Assembly (NCBI GenBank): GCA_001602645.1
Contig: LUYE01000034.1
Span: 1 to 32,429 of the forward strand
Source of the DNA: Methanosarcinales archaeon Methan_01
Lineage (GTDB): Archaea > Halobacteriota > Methanosarcinia > Methanotrichales > Methanotrichaceae
Direction: 5' to 3'
DNA length: 32,429 nucleotides
Shown: in pieces, positions 8,697-17,419 of the stretch
How positions within the stretch are numbered: position 1 is the stretch's first letter
How the letters are laid out: the number at the start of each line of letters is the position of its first letter
Position numbers and translations under genes: made by a program
The notes under the pieces: model-generated
Told to the model about the DNA's origin: nothing
Databases searched by the model: none
What the model saw: the letters and a program-made list of their open reading frames with translations, nothing else

Positions 8697-9983
8697 TCAG
8701 CCGGATCTTTGCCATCTCACCAGGACGATGAGCCCTCCGACGACGGCGATCCCCAAACCGAGGAGGATCGCCGCCCCGTCCAGGTGGACGATCAGGAAGA
8801 GGCAGGTCAGAATCCCCAGGACCGGCAGGACGGGAACCCAGCCGAAGGCGAAGGGAACCCGGAAGGGCCTGGGGAGCTCCGGCTCCTTCCGCCTCAAGGT
8901 TATAAGGCTGGCGTTGATGACGACGAAGGTCGCAAAGAGGATGAAGTCGTTGGCGCTGGCGACGAAGGCTATGTCGCCGGAGAAGAGGAAGGCGATCGAG
9001 AGGAGCATGACGGCGACGATCGCCACCATAGGGGTCCTCCTCCCCGGATGGACCCGGCCGAGGACGGTCGGCAACGACGCGGACTCAGCCATGCCGTAGG
9101 CGATCCTGGATGCGGCGAGGAGCATCAGAAGGACGGTGTTGGCGGTGGCGAATAAGGCGATCGCCGATACGACGACGAAGGCCTCCGGACCGAGGGCCTC
9201 GGCCGCCACCTCGGCGAAGGGGGCGGCTGAGGCGGCCAAAACCTCCGGAGGCACGACGGAGACGACGCTCAGGGCCACCAGGATGTAGAGGAGGATGGTG
9301 ATCGCCAGGGCCGCCATAAGGGCTAGGGGCATGTTCCTCTCGGGGTCCCTCGTCTCCTCCGATAGCTTCACCATCTCCTCAAATCCCATGTAGGCGAAGA
9401 AGATGAGGGCAGCCGCCTCGAATACTCCCCTGAGACCGTTGGGCATATCGAGGTAGTCGACGCTCCCAAGATGGGGGACCCCTATACAAATGACGATCAA
9501 CAGGCCCACCGTCTCGATGAGGGTGAATACGATGGCAAACCAGGCCGAGATCTTGATCCCCCAGAGGAGGATGATGGAGAGAGCGAGGATCAGGAGGACC
9601 GCCGAGGGGAGGGCGGAGGCGCCGGTCAGGGCCTCGAAGTAGCCGCCGAAGCCGAGGGCGACGGTCGAGGCTCCGATGACCCCGCTGAAGATGATCAGCC
9701 ATCCTATGACGAAGGCGAGCCTTTTGCCGAAGGCGCGATTTGTATACTCGTACTCGGCGCTGGCCCTCGGAAAGATCGAAGAGAGCTCGGCGTAGCTTAG
9801 GCCGGTGAAGACGGCTATCAGCGCCGCCAGGGCGAAGGCGATCCATACGGAGTTTCCGGCAAGCTCCGCCGCCTTCCCTATCAGGGCGTATATCCCGGCC
9901 CCGAGGATGATCCCGACGCCGGAAAGGGTCACCTCGAAGAGCCCCAGATCCCTTTTAAGCCCCGTCCTATCCGATCTTGTCAT
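8697..9983 (-). CDS. APC family amino acid permease
   Basis: Integral membrane transporter, probably taking up an amino acid or amine by proton symport. The 428-residue protein opens with the family signature region LTLSG/VTLSGVGIILGAGIYALIGKAAELAG and shows about 12 hydrophobic helices, with SYAELSSIFPRASAEYEYTNRAFG after helix 2 and FFAYMGFEEMVKLSEETRDPERNMP in the middle, both typical of the APC superfamily. The substrate cannot be read. It is transcribed away from the K+ channel gene across about 120 bases, and its 3' end abuts the recombinase remnant. Confidence 0.88.
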   Translation of the reverse strand: MTRSDRTGLKRDLGLFEVTLSGVGIILGAGIYALIGKAAELAGNSVWIAFALAALIAVFTGLSYAELSSIFPRASAEYEYTNRAFGKRLAFVIGWLIIFSGVIGASTVALGFGGYFEALTGASALPSAVLLILALSIILLWGIKISAWFAIVFTLIETVGLLIVICIGVPHLGSVDYLDMPNGLRGVFEAAALIFFAYMGFEEMVKLSEETRDPERNMPLALMAALAITILLYILVALSVVSVVPPEVLAASAAPFAEVAAEALGPEAFVVVSAIALFATANTVLLMLLAASRIAYGMAESASLPTVLGRVHPGRRTPMVAIVAVMLLSIAFLFSGDIAFVASANDFILFATFVVINASLITLRRKEPELPRPFRVPFAFGWVPVLPVLGILTCLFLIVHLDGAAILLGLGIAVVGGLIVLVRWQRSG

Positions 9984-10106
9984 GCCGCTTCATGGCCCCC
10001 CTCTAAGGTCCAGCCCAGGACCCGTATATGAACGTTGCCCAACTCTGAAAGGGGATTGGAGGTCGAAGGGCCTTTATCCTCGAAGGATGATAAGAAACTC
10101 CAAGAG

Positions 10107-10973
10107 ATGACCGATCACGGCCCCGATCCCCCCAGGACCTTCCGAGAGACCGTCGAGTTCTACCTGATAGACTATAGGACTCCCGTCGGCAAGGGGATCG
10201 ACATCGCCATCATCTTCATGAACCTCCTAGTCTGCGCCATCTTCGTCGTCGAAACCTACGACATATCCGAAGCGACGAGGGACTTCCTATGGAGGCTGGA
10301 GGTCGCGGTCGTCGGCCTCTTCGTCCTCGAATACATCGCCCGCCTCTACGCCGCCCCTGATCGGCGAAGGCAGATCTCGGAGGTCTACAGCGTCATCGAC
10401 CTTCTGGCGATCCTTCCTACGCTCCTCCAGATCGTCCTCCCGATCTTCGGCCTCTCCCTCAACATCGCCTTCGTCAAGACGATCCGGGTCTTCAAGGTCT
10501 TCAGGATCTTCAGGTTCCTCCGGTTCCTCGCCGCACCCCACCTATTCTTCGGGAGCATCTCCCTGGAGATCTTGAAGCTGGTCCGGCTGGTGACGACGAT
10601 TTTGATCCTCTTCTTCATCGGCTCGGGGCTCTTCTTCCACGTCGAAAGCCCCGCAAACCCGGAGGTCTCGAACTTCGGGGACGCCTTCTACTTCACGGTG
10701 GTGGCCCTGACGACGGTAGGCTTCGGCGACGTCACTCCCGTCACCGATGCCGGAAGACTGGTGACGATCCTGATGATCCTCTCGGGGATCGTCCTCATCC
10801 CCTGGGAGGCGAGCAAGATCGTAAAGGAGTGGGTTCTGATCACCAGGAAGACGAGCACCCTCTGCCCGCGGTGCCGCCTTGAGGAGCACGAGGTCGACGC
10901 ATCTTACTGCAAGCGGTGCGGCCATCGCCTCTACCATCAGGAGGTTTTGGAGGATGGGCTGGGGAGGGATTAG
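10107..10973 (+). CDS. voltage-gated potassium channel with C-terminal zinc ribbon
   Basis: Six-helix cation channel of the KvAP kind in the cytoplasmic membrane. S1 to S3 cover about residues 22-125. S4 is KTIRVFKVFRIFRFLRFL, with a basic residue at every third position, the voltage sensor. S5 is followed by a pore loop with the potassium filter TVGFGD at 203-208, then S6. After S6 comes a short cytoplasmic tail with C253, C256, C268 and C271 in a CPRC...CKRCG zinc-ribbon pattern, in place of the RCK domain found in many prokaryotic channels. I chose the ATG at 10107; an in-frame start at 10035 would add 24 poor-looking residues and lies before a TATA-like CTTTATCC near 10070. Confidence 0.85.
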   Translation: MTDHGPDPPRTFRETVEFYLIDYRTPVGKGIDIAIIFMNLLVCAIFVVETYDISEATRDFLWRLEVAVVGLFVLEYIARLYAAPDRRRQISEVYSVIDLLAILPTLLQIVLPIFGLSLNIAFVKTIRVFKVFRIFRFLRFLAAPHLFFGSISLEILKLVRLVTTILILFFIGSGLFFHVESPANPEVSNFGDAFYFTVVALTTVGFGDVTPVTDAGRLVTILMILSGIVLIPWEASKIVKEWVLITRKTSTLCPRCRLEEHEVDASYCKRCGHRLYHQEVLEDGLGRD

Positions 10974-11334
10974 GGGCCCGACCCCCTCGCGAATCGAGGA
11001 CTCGGGGCCGCCGAAGAGATGGAAAGAGGATGGGGGAAGGAGGGATCGCTGGCGGATCTCCCCAGCGATCCGGGTTGATCTTCGCAGCCTACCGATCATG
11101 GCGGTTATTTCGCGAATGTCTCCTCCACCTTGGGAAGAAGCTGCCCCGGGGCCGGGGGACGGATCATCCTATTTAAGAGAATATCTGAGATTTTATTCCC
11201 ATAGAAGGGGCGTTAGATCCATCAAATGCCCCTTTGCAGCGTCACAGGACAGGGAGACCTCTTTTTCGGGATAATTTCCCCATCAGCCAGATAAAAAGAT
11301 TAATTCGGATTTTGATAAGATAACTGATGATAAT
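10974..11334. other. non-coding gap after the K+ channel gene
   Basis: About 360 bases without a convincing gene. The first half is GC-rich and holds a 10-bp perfect inverted repeat (listed separately). From about 11160 the sequence turns AT-rich, with TATA-like stretches (GATAAAAAGATTAA near 11291, TTTTGATAAG near 11310), likely the promoter of the small ORF and lysine aminomutase cluster. No tRNA or other RNA gene recognised. Confidence 0.5.
11043..11071. repeat. 10-bp perfect inverted repeat (hairpin)
   Basis: GGATCGCTGG and its exact complement CCAGCGATCC are separated by 9 bases, 70 bases after the channel stop codon. No T-run follows, so it is not a typical terminator. It could be an RNA hairpin in the 3' untranslated region or a protein site. 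Confidence 0.45.
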
Positions 11335-11601
11335 ATGGCTCTTTCGGAGGCTCTAACCCTCGGATCAACAGGTTTATTTACCTGGTATAGATATCAGCGG
11401 GTTGATAAAGACATGACCGCGATTGACTTCGCAAACCACCTTGATGGTTATGTTTCAAGGGTTTTATCTGGGTTCAAACTATATATGCAGGAATTATCCT
11501 GCTTAAGCCAGATATCAGACGAATTCGGAGCATTAGAGACGATGGGACCGGTCATATCTAGGATAACACCTCTCTTTAGGAGAGGTGAGGCAAATGTTTG
11601 A
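11335..11601 (+). CDS. possible small protein upstream of lysine aminomutase
   Basis: An 88-codon ATG frame, AT-richer than its neighbours, that overlaps the first eight bases of the aminomutase gene so that the aminomutase ribosome site lies inside it. The predicted protein is unrecognised; residues about 35-65 could form amphipathic helices and the end (PLFRRGEANV) is basic. There is no clear ribosome site before its ATG, but AT-rich promoter-like sequence lies 20-45 bases upstream. The overlap suggests translational coupling if it is real. The alternative is that this is simply leader DNA of the aminomutase operon. Confidence 0.35.
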   Translation: MALSEALTLGSTGLFTWYRYQRVDKDMTAIDFANHLDGYVSRVLSGFKLYMQELSCLSQISDEFGALETMGPVISRITPLFRRGEANV

Positions 11602-12682
11602 TTCGACCTGCGCATCCAGCGGAAAATCCGATTTTATAGCCGAATCCTCCGACGATAAGCCTCCACAACGGGCCGAAACCGTCCACGAGCTCTTGGCCCG
11701 CCTCGGCGGCGACATGGAGGAGATCGAGCGGGTAAAACGGGTCTACCCCATGAAGATCAGCAGCCACTTCCTCGCCCTCATCCAGGAGAAGGATGACCCC
11801 ATCTGGAGGCAGGCGGTTCCTGCCGCCGAGGAGCTCTCCGACTTCCTGAACGTGGCAGACCCGCTCTCCGAGGGGAGGGACACCAAGGTCCCCGGCCTCA
11901 TCCATAGATACCCCGACCGGGTCCTCCTGATGGTCAGCTCCAAGTGCGCCATGTACTGCAGGTTCTGTACAAGAAAACGGTCCGTCGGGAGGGTCGAGCA
12001 GATCCCCATGCAGCAGATCTTCAAAGGCATCGATTACATCCGGGGCCACCCCGAGGTGAGGGACGTCCTCCTCAGCGGCGGCGATCCGCTCCTCCGGTCC
12101 AACAGGGAGCTGGACGTGATCCTCCGGGAGCTGAGATCGATACCCCACGTCGAGATCATCAGAATTGGGACCCGGGTCCCGTCGGTGATGCCGGAGCGGG
12201 TCACTCCGAGGCTCGTCAAGGTCCTCAAGAAGTATCATCCCCTCTACATGAACCTCCACTTCGAGCACCCGAGGGAGATCAACCCTGATAGCGAGCGGGC
12301 CCTCAAGCTCCTGGCGGACGCCGGCATCCCCCTGGGGAGCCAGACCGTCCTCCTCCGGGGGATCAACGACGACCCCGAGGTGATGAAAGAGCTGATGCAG
12401 AAGCTCGTCAAGAACCGGGTCAGGCCCTATTACATCTACCTCTGCGATCTGGTGAAGGGCGTCGAGCACTTCAGGACCACCCTTCAGGCGGGCTTCGACG
12501 TCATCCATCACCTCCAGGGCCACACCTCCGGCCTCTGCGTCCCCCACCTGATCATCGATTCGCCGGGCGGCGGCAAGATCCCGATCCTCCCCCCCGATTA
12601 CCTCCTCACCTCGGATGAGGAGAAGGCGGTCATATCCAACTACAAGGGCGAGGTCTACGAGTACCCCAACCCGAGGATCTGA
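11594..12682 (+). CDS. ablA: L-lysine 2,3-aminomutase (radical SAM)
   Basis: Converts L-lysine to L-beta-lysine using an iron-sulfur cluster, S-adenosylmethionine and PLP. The radical SAM motif is C118, C122, C125 (CAMYCRFC), followed by TRKRSVG. The PLP lysine should be K328 in PGGGKIPI. D285 (CDLVKGVEHFRT) and D322 (IIDSPGGG) align with the two aspartates that hold the lysine side-chain amine in the clostridial enzyme, with the same 37-residue spacing; glutamate aminomutases differ there, so lysine is the likely substrate. The ATG at 11594 is chosen over a GTG nine bases earlier because AGAGGTGA sits at ideal spacing. The next gene begins one base after the stop. In methanogens the usual partner is the acetyltransferase AblB, making the osmolyte N-epsilon-acetyl-beta-lysine; here ATP-grasp genes follow instead. 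Confidence 0.87.
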   Translation: MFDSTCASSGKSDFIAESSDDKPPQRAETVHELLARLGGDMEEIERVKRVYPMKISSHFLALIQEKDDPIWRQAVPAAEELSDFLNVADPLSEGRDTKVPGLIHRYPDRVLLMVSSKCAMYCRFCTRKRSVGRVEQIPMQQIFKGIDYIRGHPEVRDVLLSGGDPLLRSNRELDVILRELRSIPHVEIIRIGTRVPSVMPERVTPRLVKVLKKYHPLYMNLHFEHPREINPDSERALKLLADAGIPLGSQTVLLRGINDDPEVMKELMQKLVKNRVRPYYIYLCDLVKGVEHFRTTLQAGFDVIHHLQGHTSGLCVPHLIIDSPGGGKIPILPPDYLLTSDEEKAVISNYKGEVYEYPNPRI

Positions 12683-12683
12683 G

Positions 12684-13691
12684 ATGAAGGTCGCCCTGAC
12701 CTGCAACACCCTTCCCTCTGACTACAACCGGGAGTCGGGGGACGACACCTTCGCCGAGTTCGACGCCCCATCGACGATCTCAGCGATAAAAAAGGCGCTT
12801 CTGAAATATTGCGCCGCGGTCGAGGTCGTCGAAGCGGACGAGGGGGCCTATGAGAGGCTCCGCCGCGGGAACTTCGACTTCGCCTTCAACATCGCCGAGG
12901 GGATCCGGGGTGAGGCGAGGGAGGCCCAGATCCCGGCGATGCTGGAGATGCTGGGGATCCCTTACACCGGATCCGGGGTCACGACCCTCGCCATCACCCT
13001 CGACAAGAGGAGGACGAAGGAGGTCCTCTTGGCCAACGGGATCCCGACCCCTCGGTTCCAGCTCCTCGCCCGCCCCGAGGATCTGGGGCCAGATCTCCGG
13101 TTTCCCCTCTTTTTAAAGCCGAACGGCGAGGGGTCGAGCCGGGGCATCACCGCCAGGTCCCTGGTGAGTTCCGAGGAGGAGCTAGAGGCGGTGGCCACCG
13201 AGATGGTGGCAAAGTACCGCCAGCCTGTCCTGGCGGAGGAGTACCTGACGGGAAGGGAGTTCACCGTCGGCCTCCTCGGAAACCCTCCCGAGGTCCTCCC
13301 GATCGTCGAGGTGAGCTTTGAGTCCCTTCCCGAAGGCGCTCCCAGATTCGACTGCTACGAGGTGAAGTGGATCTATGACTCCCTGGACGCCGGCTACGAC
13401 ACCACCGTCTGCCCCGCCAGGGTAGACGACTACCTCCGATCCAGGATAGAGGAGGTGGCGACGAGGACCTTCGAGGCCCTGGAGGTGAGAGACCTCTGCA
13501 GGCTCGACCTCCGCCTTGACGGCGATGGCGTCCCGTCGGTCTTTGACGTCAACGCCCTCCCCGGCCTCATCCCCGACCCTGCGGAGAACTCCCGGTTCCC
13601 CAAGGCCGCCCGCGCCGCCGGCTATTCTTATGAGGGGCTTATAGGTGAGATATTCTCTTCCGCCCTGAGGCGCCAGGGGATCTCGAGATGA
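12684..13691 (+). CDS. D-Ala-D-Ala-ligase-like ATP-grasp enzyme
   Basis: A 335-residue ATP-grasp ligase that should join a carboxylate, through an acyl phosphate, to an amine. The N-terminal domain has FNIAEGIRGEAREAQIPAMLEMLGIPYTGS, close in layout to the Ddl substrate-binding region. The ATP-grasp core has KPNGEGSSRGI from residue 145 and the metal-binding DVNALPGL from residue 288. Archaea lack bacterial peptidoglycan and no peptidoglycan genes are nearby, so D-alanine is an unlikely substrate. The ATG lies one base after the aminomutase stop and its own stop overlaps the next ATG by four bases. I infer that it ligates an amino acid in a pathway using beta-lysine; substrate and product are unknown. 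Confidence 0.78.
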   Translation: MKVALTCNTLPSDYNRESGDDTFAEFDAPSTISAIKKALLKYCAAVEVVEADEGAYERLRRGNFDFAFNIAEGIRGEAREAQIPAMLEMLGIPYTGSGVTTLAITLDKRRTKEVLLANGIPTPRFQLLARPEDLGPDLRFPLFLKPNGEGSSRGITARSLVSSEEELEAVATEMVAKYRQPVLAEEYLTGREFTVGLLGNPPEVLPIVEVSFESLPEGAPRFDCYEVKWIYDSLDAGYDTTVCPARVDDYLRSRIEEVATRTFEALEVRDLCRLDLRLDGDGVPSVFDVNALPGLIPDPAENSRFPKAARAAGYSYEGLIGEIFSSALRRQGISR

Positions 13692-15238
13692 AGGTGGCCA
13701 TCCTCTACAACGTCCCCGGGGAGGGCTCCTCCCGGAGCAAGACCGAGATGGCGGCGGAGGTGGAGGTCCTGGAGACGGTGGCGTCAGCGAGAGGGGCCTT
13801 GGAGAGGGCGGGGATTGAGGCCGTACCCCTCCGGTGCAGCCTGGAGGCGCTCTTCGCCCTCAAGAACTTCGACCTGGTCTTCAACCTCGCCGAAGGCTTT
13901 CTCGACGACCTCCGGGCGGAGCCGAAGGTCGCCGGGTTCATCGAGCTCCTGGGCGTCCCTTATACCGGATCGCCGGCTGGAGCTCTGGAGGTGGCGAGGG
14001 ACAAGGGGCTCTCGAAGCTCCTCCTCGCGAGGGAGGGGATACCGACCCCCAGGTTTGAGGTGCTCCGGACCGCTTCAGATCCCTTTGAACTCGATTATCC
14101 CGTCATCGCAAAACCGGCACTGGAGGATGCGTCCATAGGGATCGCCGCCGACTCCGTCGCCACCGACGAGGGAGAGCTGAGGGCCTTGGTCGCCCGGATC
14201 CTCGAGCGGTACCGCCAGCCCGCCCTGGCAGAGGAGTACATCGATGGGAGAGAGGTGAACGCCGCCCTCCTCACGGGGCCGGAGGGGTCGGAAGTCCTTC
14301 CCATATCGGAGATAGTCTTCAACCTCCCCGAGGGGACCCCGAGGATCCTCGGCTTCGAGGCGAAGTGGTTGGAGGATAGCCCCTTCTTCCAGAACACGGT
14401 CCCCATCTGCCCTGCTCCCCTGGAGCCCGAGCTGAGGGAGAGGATCGAAGATCTCGCAATACAGGCCTGCTCCGTCCTGGGGGTCGAGGGGTACGCTCGG
14501 GTCGACTTCCGGATCAGGGAAGAGGACGGCGAGCCCTTCGTCATCGAGGTGAACCCAAACCCCTGCATCAACCCCACGGGGAGCGGCTTTGCGCGGGCCG
14601 CGGCCGCCGCCGGGATGGAGTACCCGGACCTGATACTGAGGATCGCGAGATCTGCCCTCGACCGGTTTGGTAGGGGTCATCTCTGGCCGGGGAGAGGGGG
14701 GCCAAATCTCCAGGATAGCTTCTCGGCGGGGGAGCTTTTCTTCCGACGGGCGAGGGCAGAGGACGCCCCCCTCCTCTTCCGCTGGTTTGAGGACCAGGAT
14801 CTGACGAAGTATATGGAGCCCTCTTCCTCCCTGACGACAGATATGCTGACTGTAAGCATCCTCTGCTCCAAGGACGAGGACTTTGTCGTCTGCCTGGGGG
14901 ATGCTCCAATAGGCTTCGCCTCCATCTACGAGAGGACCCCCTGCACTGCTGAGATCTCGTACCTGATCGGCGATCCCGGAAGCAGGGGGAGGGGCCTGGG
15001 GAGGAAGATCGTCGACGCCCTCCTAGAATATGGCTTCTGTCAGCTGGGGCTTTTCTCCATATACGCCTCCGCCACCGAGGAGAACCGCTCCTCCGTCAGG
15101 GCCCTGGAGGGGGCGGGCTTTCGGAGGATAGGGACCCGTCGGGCCTGCTCCCTCCTCGGAGATCGCTGCCTCGACGACATCCTCTTCGACGTCACGAGGG
15201 GGGAGTACCTCTCCCGCAGGTCGGAATTGGGAGGATGA
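13688..15238 (+). CDS. ATP-grasp ligase fused to GNAT acetyltransferase
   Basis: A 516-residue two-domain protein. Residues 1-340 are a second Ddl-like ATP-grasp ligase, paralogous to the preceding gene, with [39 protein letters not shown] from residue 142, and a metal-binding [10 protein letters not shown] from 287. Residues about 350-505 are a GNAT domain of the RimI/RimJ type; its acetyl-CoA motif [18 protein letters not shown] is near 430, followed by [21 protein letters not shown]. The fusion suggests that the ligase product, or one of its substrates, is acetylated. It could thus do the AblB step of acetyl-beta-lysine synthesis and more. It overlaps the preceding gene by ATGA, so the three enzymes form one translational unit. 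Confidence 0.82.
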   Translation: MKVAILYNVPGEGSSRSKTEMAAEVEVLETVASARGALERAGIEAVPLRCSLEALFALKNFDLVFNLAEGFLDDLRAEPKVAGFIELLGVPYTGSPAGALEVARDKGLSKLLLAREGIPTPRFEVLRTASDPFELDYPVIAKPALEDASIGIAADSVATDEGELRALVARILERYRQPALAEEYIDGREVNAALLTGPEGSEVLPISEIVFNLPEGTPRILGFEAKWLEDSPFFQNTVPICPAPLEPELRERIEDLAIQACSVLGVEGYARVDFRIREEDGEPFVIEVNPNPCINPTGSGFARAAAAAGMEYPDLILRIARSALDRFGRGHLWPGRGGPNLQDSFSAGELFFRRARAEDAPLLFRWFEDQDLTKYMEPSSSLTTDMLTVSILCSKDEDFVVCLGDAPIGFASIYERTPCTAEISYLIGDPGSRGRGLGRKIVDALLEYGFCQLGLFSIYASATEENRSSVRALEGAGFRRIGTRRACSLLGDRCLDDILFDVTRGEYLSRRSELGG

Positions 15239-15320
15239 CCGATGGAAGGCAGCTTCTACCACCTCCACCTCAAAATCTGGATATAAGATATCCTGTCCTT
15301 ATATAGATAAGAGGTTGAAG

Positions 15321-15836
15321 ATGAACGATCGGATCGAGGTCGCCCTCGGCGACATCACGAAGCTTGCGGTCGACGCCATCGTCAACGCCGCAAGCCCCTC
15401 CCTCCTCGGCGGCGGGGGCGTCGACGGCGCCATCCATCGGGCGGCCGGCCCCTGCCTTATCGAGGAGTGCCGAGGCCTCGGAGGCTGCCCTCCCGGCGAG
15501 GCTAGGATCACTGGGGGCTACGGCCTCCCCGCCAAATTTGTGATCCACACCGTCGGGCCGATCTGGCATGGGGGACGCCATGGCGAGGACGAGCTTCTGG
15601 CGAAGGCCTACCGGAGCTCTCTATTGCTCGCCGAGGAGAACGGGATCAAGACGATCGCCTTTCCGGCCATAAGCGCCGGAGCGTACGGGTTTCCCATGGA
15701 GCGGGCCTCGAAGATCGCCGTCGGCGAGATCAGGAGCTTTCTGGAGAAGAACGCCACGATCGAGAAGGTCTTTTTGGTCTGCTTCAGCGAGGAGGCGAGA
15801 GGGTGCTACCGGGAGGCGCTGGAAGGGGCGATATAG
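15321..15836 (+). CDS. macro-domain ADP-ribose hydrolase-like protein
   Basis: A stand-alone macro domain of 171 residues. The ADP-ribose-binding signature [15 protein letters not shown], then [18 protein letters not shown], and the later [15 protein letters not shown] loop are all intact. Family members of the YmdB/MacroD type remove acetyl from O-acetyl-ADP-ribose or ADP-ribose from acidic residues. The ATG at 15321 has GAGGT at 15311-15315; the TTG six bases earlier lies within that ribosome site and is rejected. A TATA-like CTTATATAG at about 15299-15307 lies close before the start, so it probably has its own promoter rather than being part of the aminomutase operon. Confidence 0.88.
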   Translation: MNDRIEVALGDITKLAVDAIVNAASPSLLGGGGVDGAIHRAAGPCLIEECRGLGGCPPGEARITGGYGLPAKFVIHTVGPIWHGGRHGEDELLAKAYRSSLLLAEENGIKTIAFPAISAGAYGFPMERASKIAVGEIRSFLEKNATIEKVFLVCFSEEARGCYREALEGAI

Positions 15837-15840
15837 CCCC

Positions 15841-15864
15841 GGGTCCGGCTGGATATTCGGACCC
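15841..15864 (+). terminator. hairpin after macro-domain gene
   Basis: GGGTCCG, 10 bases, CGGACCC forms a 7-bp perfect stem four bases after the stop codon. A T-run (CCTTTTTAGG) follows about 25 bases later. The two together could end transcription; the T-run also lies next to the likely promoter of the DUF169 gene. Confidence 0.4.
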
Positions 15865-16019
15865 CAGAGGAGGTGCGGGCATTAATATCCTTTTTAGGAC
15901 TGTTATCCTTATTCCGCCTCGAGGAGGAAATACCCAATTCGATCAGGCCCTCGAAGCGCAAGAGTGATGTAGGCAGGGCGCCAACCCGTCTCCAGGCTTA
16001 AACTAGCGAGGTATTCTCC

Positions 16020-16721
16020 ATGGAACTTGATGAGATGGCAAAGACCCTGGTGGAGACACTCCATCTGGAAACTAACCCTGTGGGCGTGAAACTGATCAGA
16101 AAGGAAGAAGACATTCCCAAGGAGATGAAGATGATCCCGGGGCCGCTGCGCTACTGCGAGATGGTCCAGGCGGCGAGGCTCAGGGGCGAGACGACCCTCG
16201 CCAACTCCGATCTCCACTCCTGCAAGGGCGGGGCTGCAGGCCTCGGCCTGATGGAGTTTCCCGAGAACATCTCCTCAGGGAACCTCTACTTCTCAAAGCT
16301 GAACAAGGTCGTTACAAAGGAGGCGGGCTCCAAGATAGTCTCCTCCTTCCCGGCTCAGAAGGGGGGGAGCACCGTCGCGACCCTCGTCGGACCCCTGGCG
16401 AAGATGAAGGTGAAGCCAGACGTCGTCATCTTCGTCGGAAAGCCCTTCCAGGCGAGGAGGGTCGTCCAGGCCGCCCTCTTTGCTGAGGGCGGCAGGGCAA
16501 ACTTCGACACCGCCGGGATCCAATCCTTCTGCGTCGACGCCACCTCCTCGCCGATCCTGAAGGGGGACGTCAACGTCTCCCTCGGCTGCGACGGAGCTGC
16601 GAAGAACGCGGGGCTCGAGGACGACTTCGTCGTGGTGGGGATCCCCTTCGATATGGCCGAGAAGATCGTCCCGATCCTGGACGCCAAGGGGAAGATCTGG
16701 GACGACTGGATGAGATCCTGA
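16020..16721 (+). CDS. DUF169 family protein
   Basis: A 233-residue cytoplasmic protein of the DUF169 family, common in methanogens and anaerobes, with no established function. The N-terminal NPVGVKLIRKEEDIP and later YCEMVQAAR and LHSCKGGAAGLGL are family features; the cysteines in YCEM, HSCKGG, FCVDATS and LGCDGAAKN could bind a metal or cluster, which is inference only. The ATG has GAGGT 8 bases upstream, and a TATA-like TTAATATCC lies near 15,880-15,890. Its stop is only four bases from the stop of the oppositely transcribed reductase gene. Confidence 0.82.
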   Translation: MELDEMAKTLVETLHLETNPVGVKLIRKEEDIPKEMKMIPGPLRYCEMVQAARLRGETTLANSDLHSCKGGAAGLGLMEFPENISSGNLYFSKLNKVVTKEAGSKIVSSFPAQKGGSTVATLVGPLAKMKVKPDVVIFVGKPFQARRVVQAALFAEGGRANFDTAGIQSFCVDATSSPILKGDVNVSLGCDGAAKNAGLEDDFVVVGIPFDMAEKIVPILDAKGKIWDDWMRS

Positions 16722-16725
16722 CGGC

Positions 16726-17391
16726 TCACCGGTGAAAGTGCCACCGGAGGAGGACGCCTCCTTCCAGAGGCTCTACGGATAGAAGTTCGAGCTTAGGATA
16801 ATCGTCGGAGAATCCGGACCCGTCGACCAGAGTCGGCGCCCCCGTCCCGCCGATGATCAGGGGGCCGATGTAAGTCGAGATCTCGTCGACGAGCCCCGCC
16901 TCGATGAGGGACCAGTTTAAGGTGGCGCCCCCCTCCACCATCACCCTTCTGACCCCTTTTTTCTTCAAGACCGACATCAGCTCCGAAAGGTCGACCTTCT
17001 CGTCTCCAGCGACTACGATCTCGCATTCATCCCTCAAGGGGGCGAGCCGCTCTTCAGGGGCGGCCCTCGATACGGCGATGATGCACCCCTCCCCCAGCAC
17101 CTCTGCCGATGGCGGGGTCCTGCCCCGGCTGTCGACTACGACCCGGAGGGGTTCTTCGGGAAGGCCCCGGTCCGACCTCCCCCTCCTGAGGTGAGGGGCC
17201 TTGACCCTCAGCCCAGGATCGTCGGCGAGGACCGTCCCAACCCCCACCATGACGGCATCGCTCTCGGCTCGGAGGAGGGCTACCCGGTCCCTATCCTCCC
17301 GCCCCGATATTCTCACCTGCTGATGAAGATAGGAGCTGATCTTCCCGTCGGCGCTCATGGCGCTGTTGATGAATACGAAGGGCCTCTCCAT
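16726..17391 (-). CDS. arfC: 2,5-diamino-6-ribosylamino-pyrimidinone 5'-phosphate reductase
   Basis: NADPH-dependent reductase of the RibD C-terminal family that, in archaea, reduces the ribosyl side chain early in riboflavin and F420 precursor synthesis. Recognised by FVFINSAMSADGKI at the start, the GVGTVLADDP loop, RVVVDSRGRTP, and the conserved VMVEGGATLNWSLIEAGLVDE motif. The frame stays open 45 codons upstream, but the ATG at 17391 begins right before the conserved core and gives 221 residues, the usual archaeal length. The promoter appears to be a symmetric TATA element shared with the divergent amidohydrolase gene. Confidence 0.88.
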   Translation of the reverse strand: MERPFVFINSAMSADGKISSYLHQQVRISGREDRDRVALLRAESDAVMVGVGTVLADDPGLRVKAPHLRRGRSDRGLPEEPLRVVVDSRGRTPPSAEVLGEGCIIAVSRAAPEERLAPLRDECEIVVAGDEKVDLSELMSVLKKKGVRRVMVEGGATLNWSLIEAGLVDEISTYIGPLIIGGTGAPTLVDGSGFSDDYPKLELLSVEPLEGGVLLRWHFHR

Positions 17392-17419
17392 GAGGGTCTT
17401 GACGACGGAGAGGAAAGCT

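Noticed and set aside
12615-12683. N-terminal extension of the first ATP-grasp gene
   Set aside because: It lies within the aminomutase gene, reads as Arg/Ser/Thr-rich noise, and MKVALTCN at 12684 is the natural family start.
11576-12709. Minus-strand frame of 377 codons opposite the lysine aminomutase
   Set aside because: The plus strand has a clear radical SAM aminomutase with ribosome site; the antisense product has no recognisable motif.
12684-13691. Bacterial-type D-alanine-D-alanine ligase (ddl) for cell-wall synthesis
   Set aside because: The sequence is Ddl-like, but the organism is an archaeon without peptidoglycan genes nearby, and the gene is tied to the aminomutase; a different amino acid substrate is more likely.
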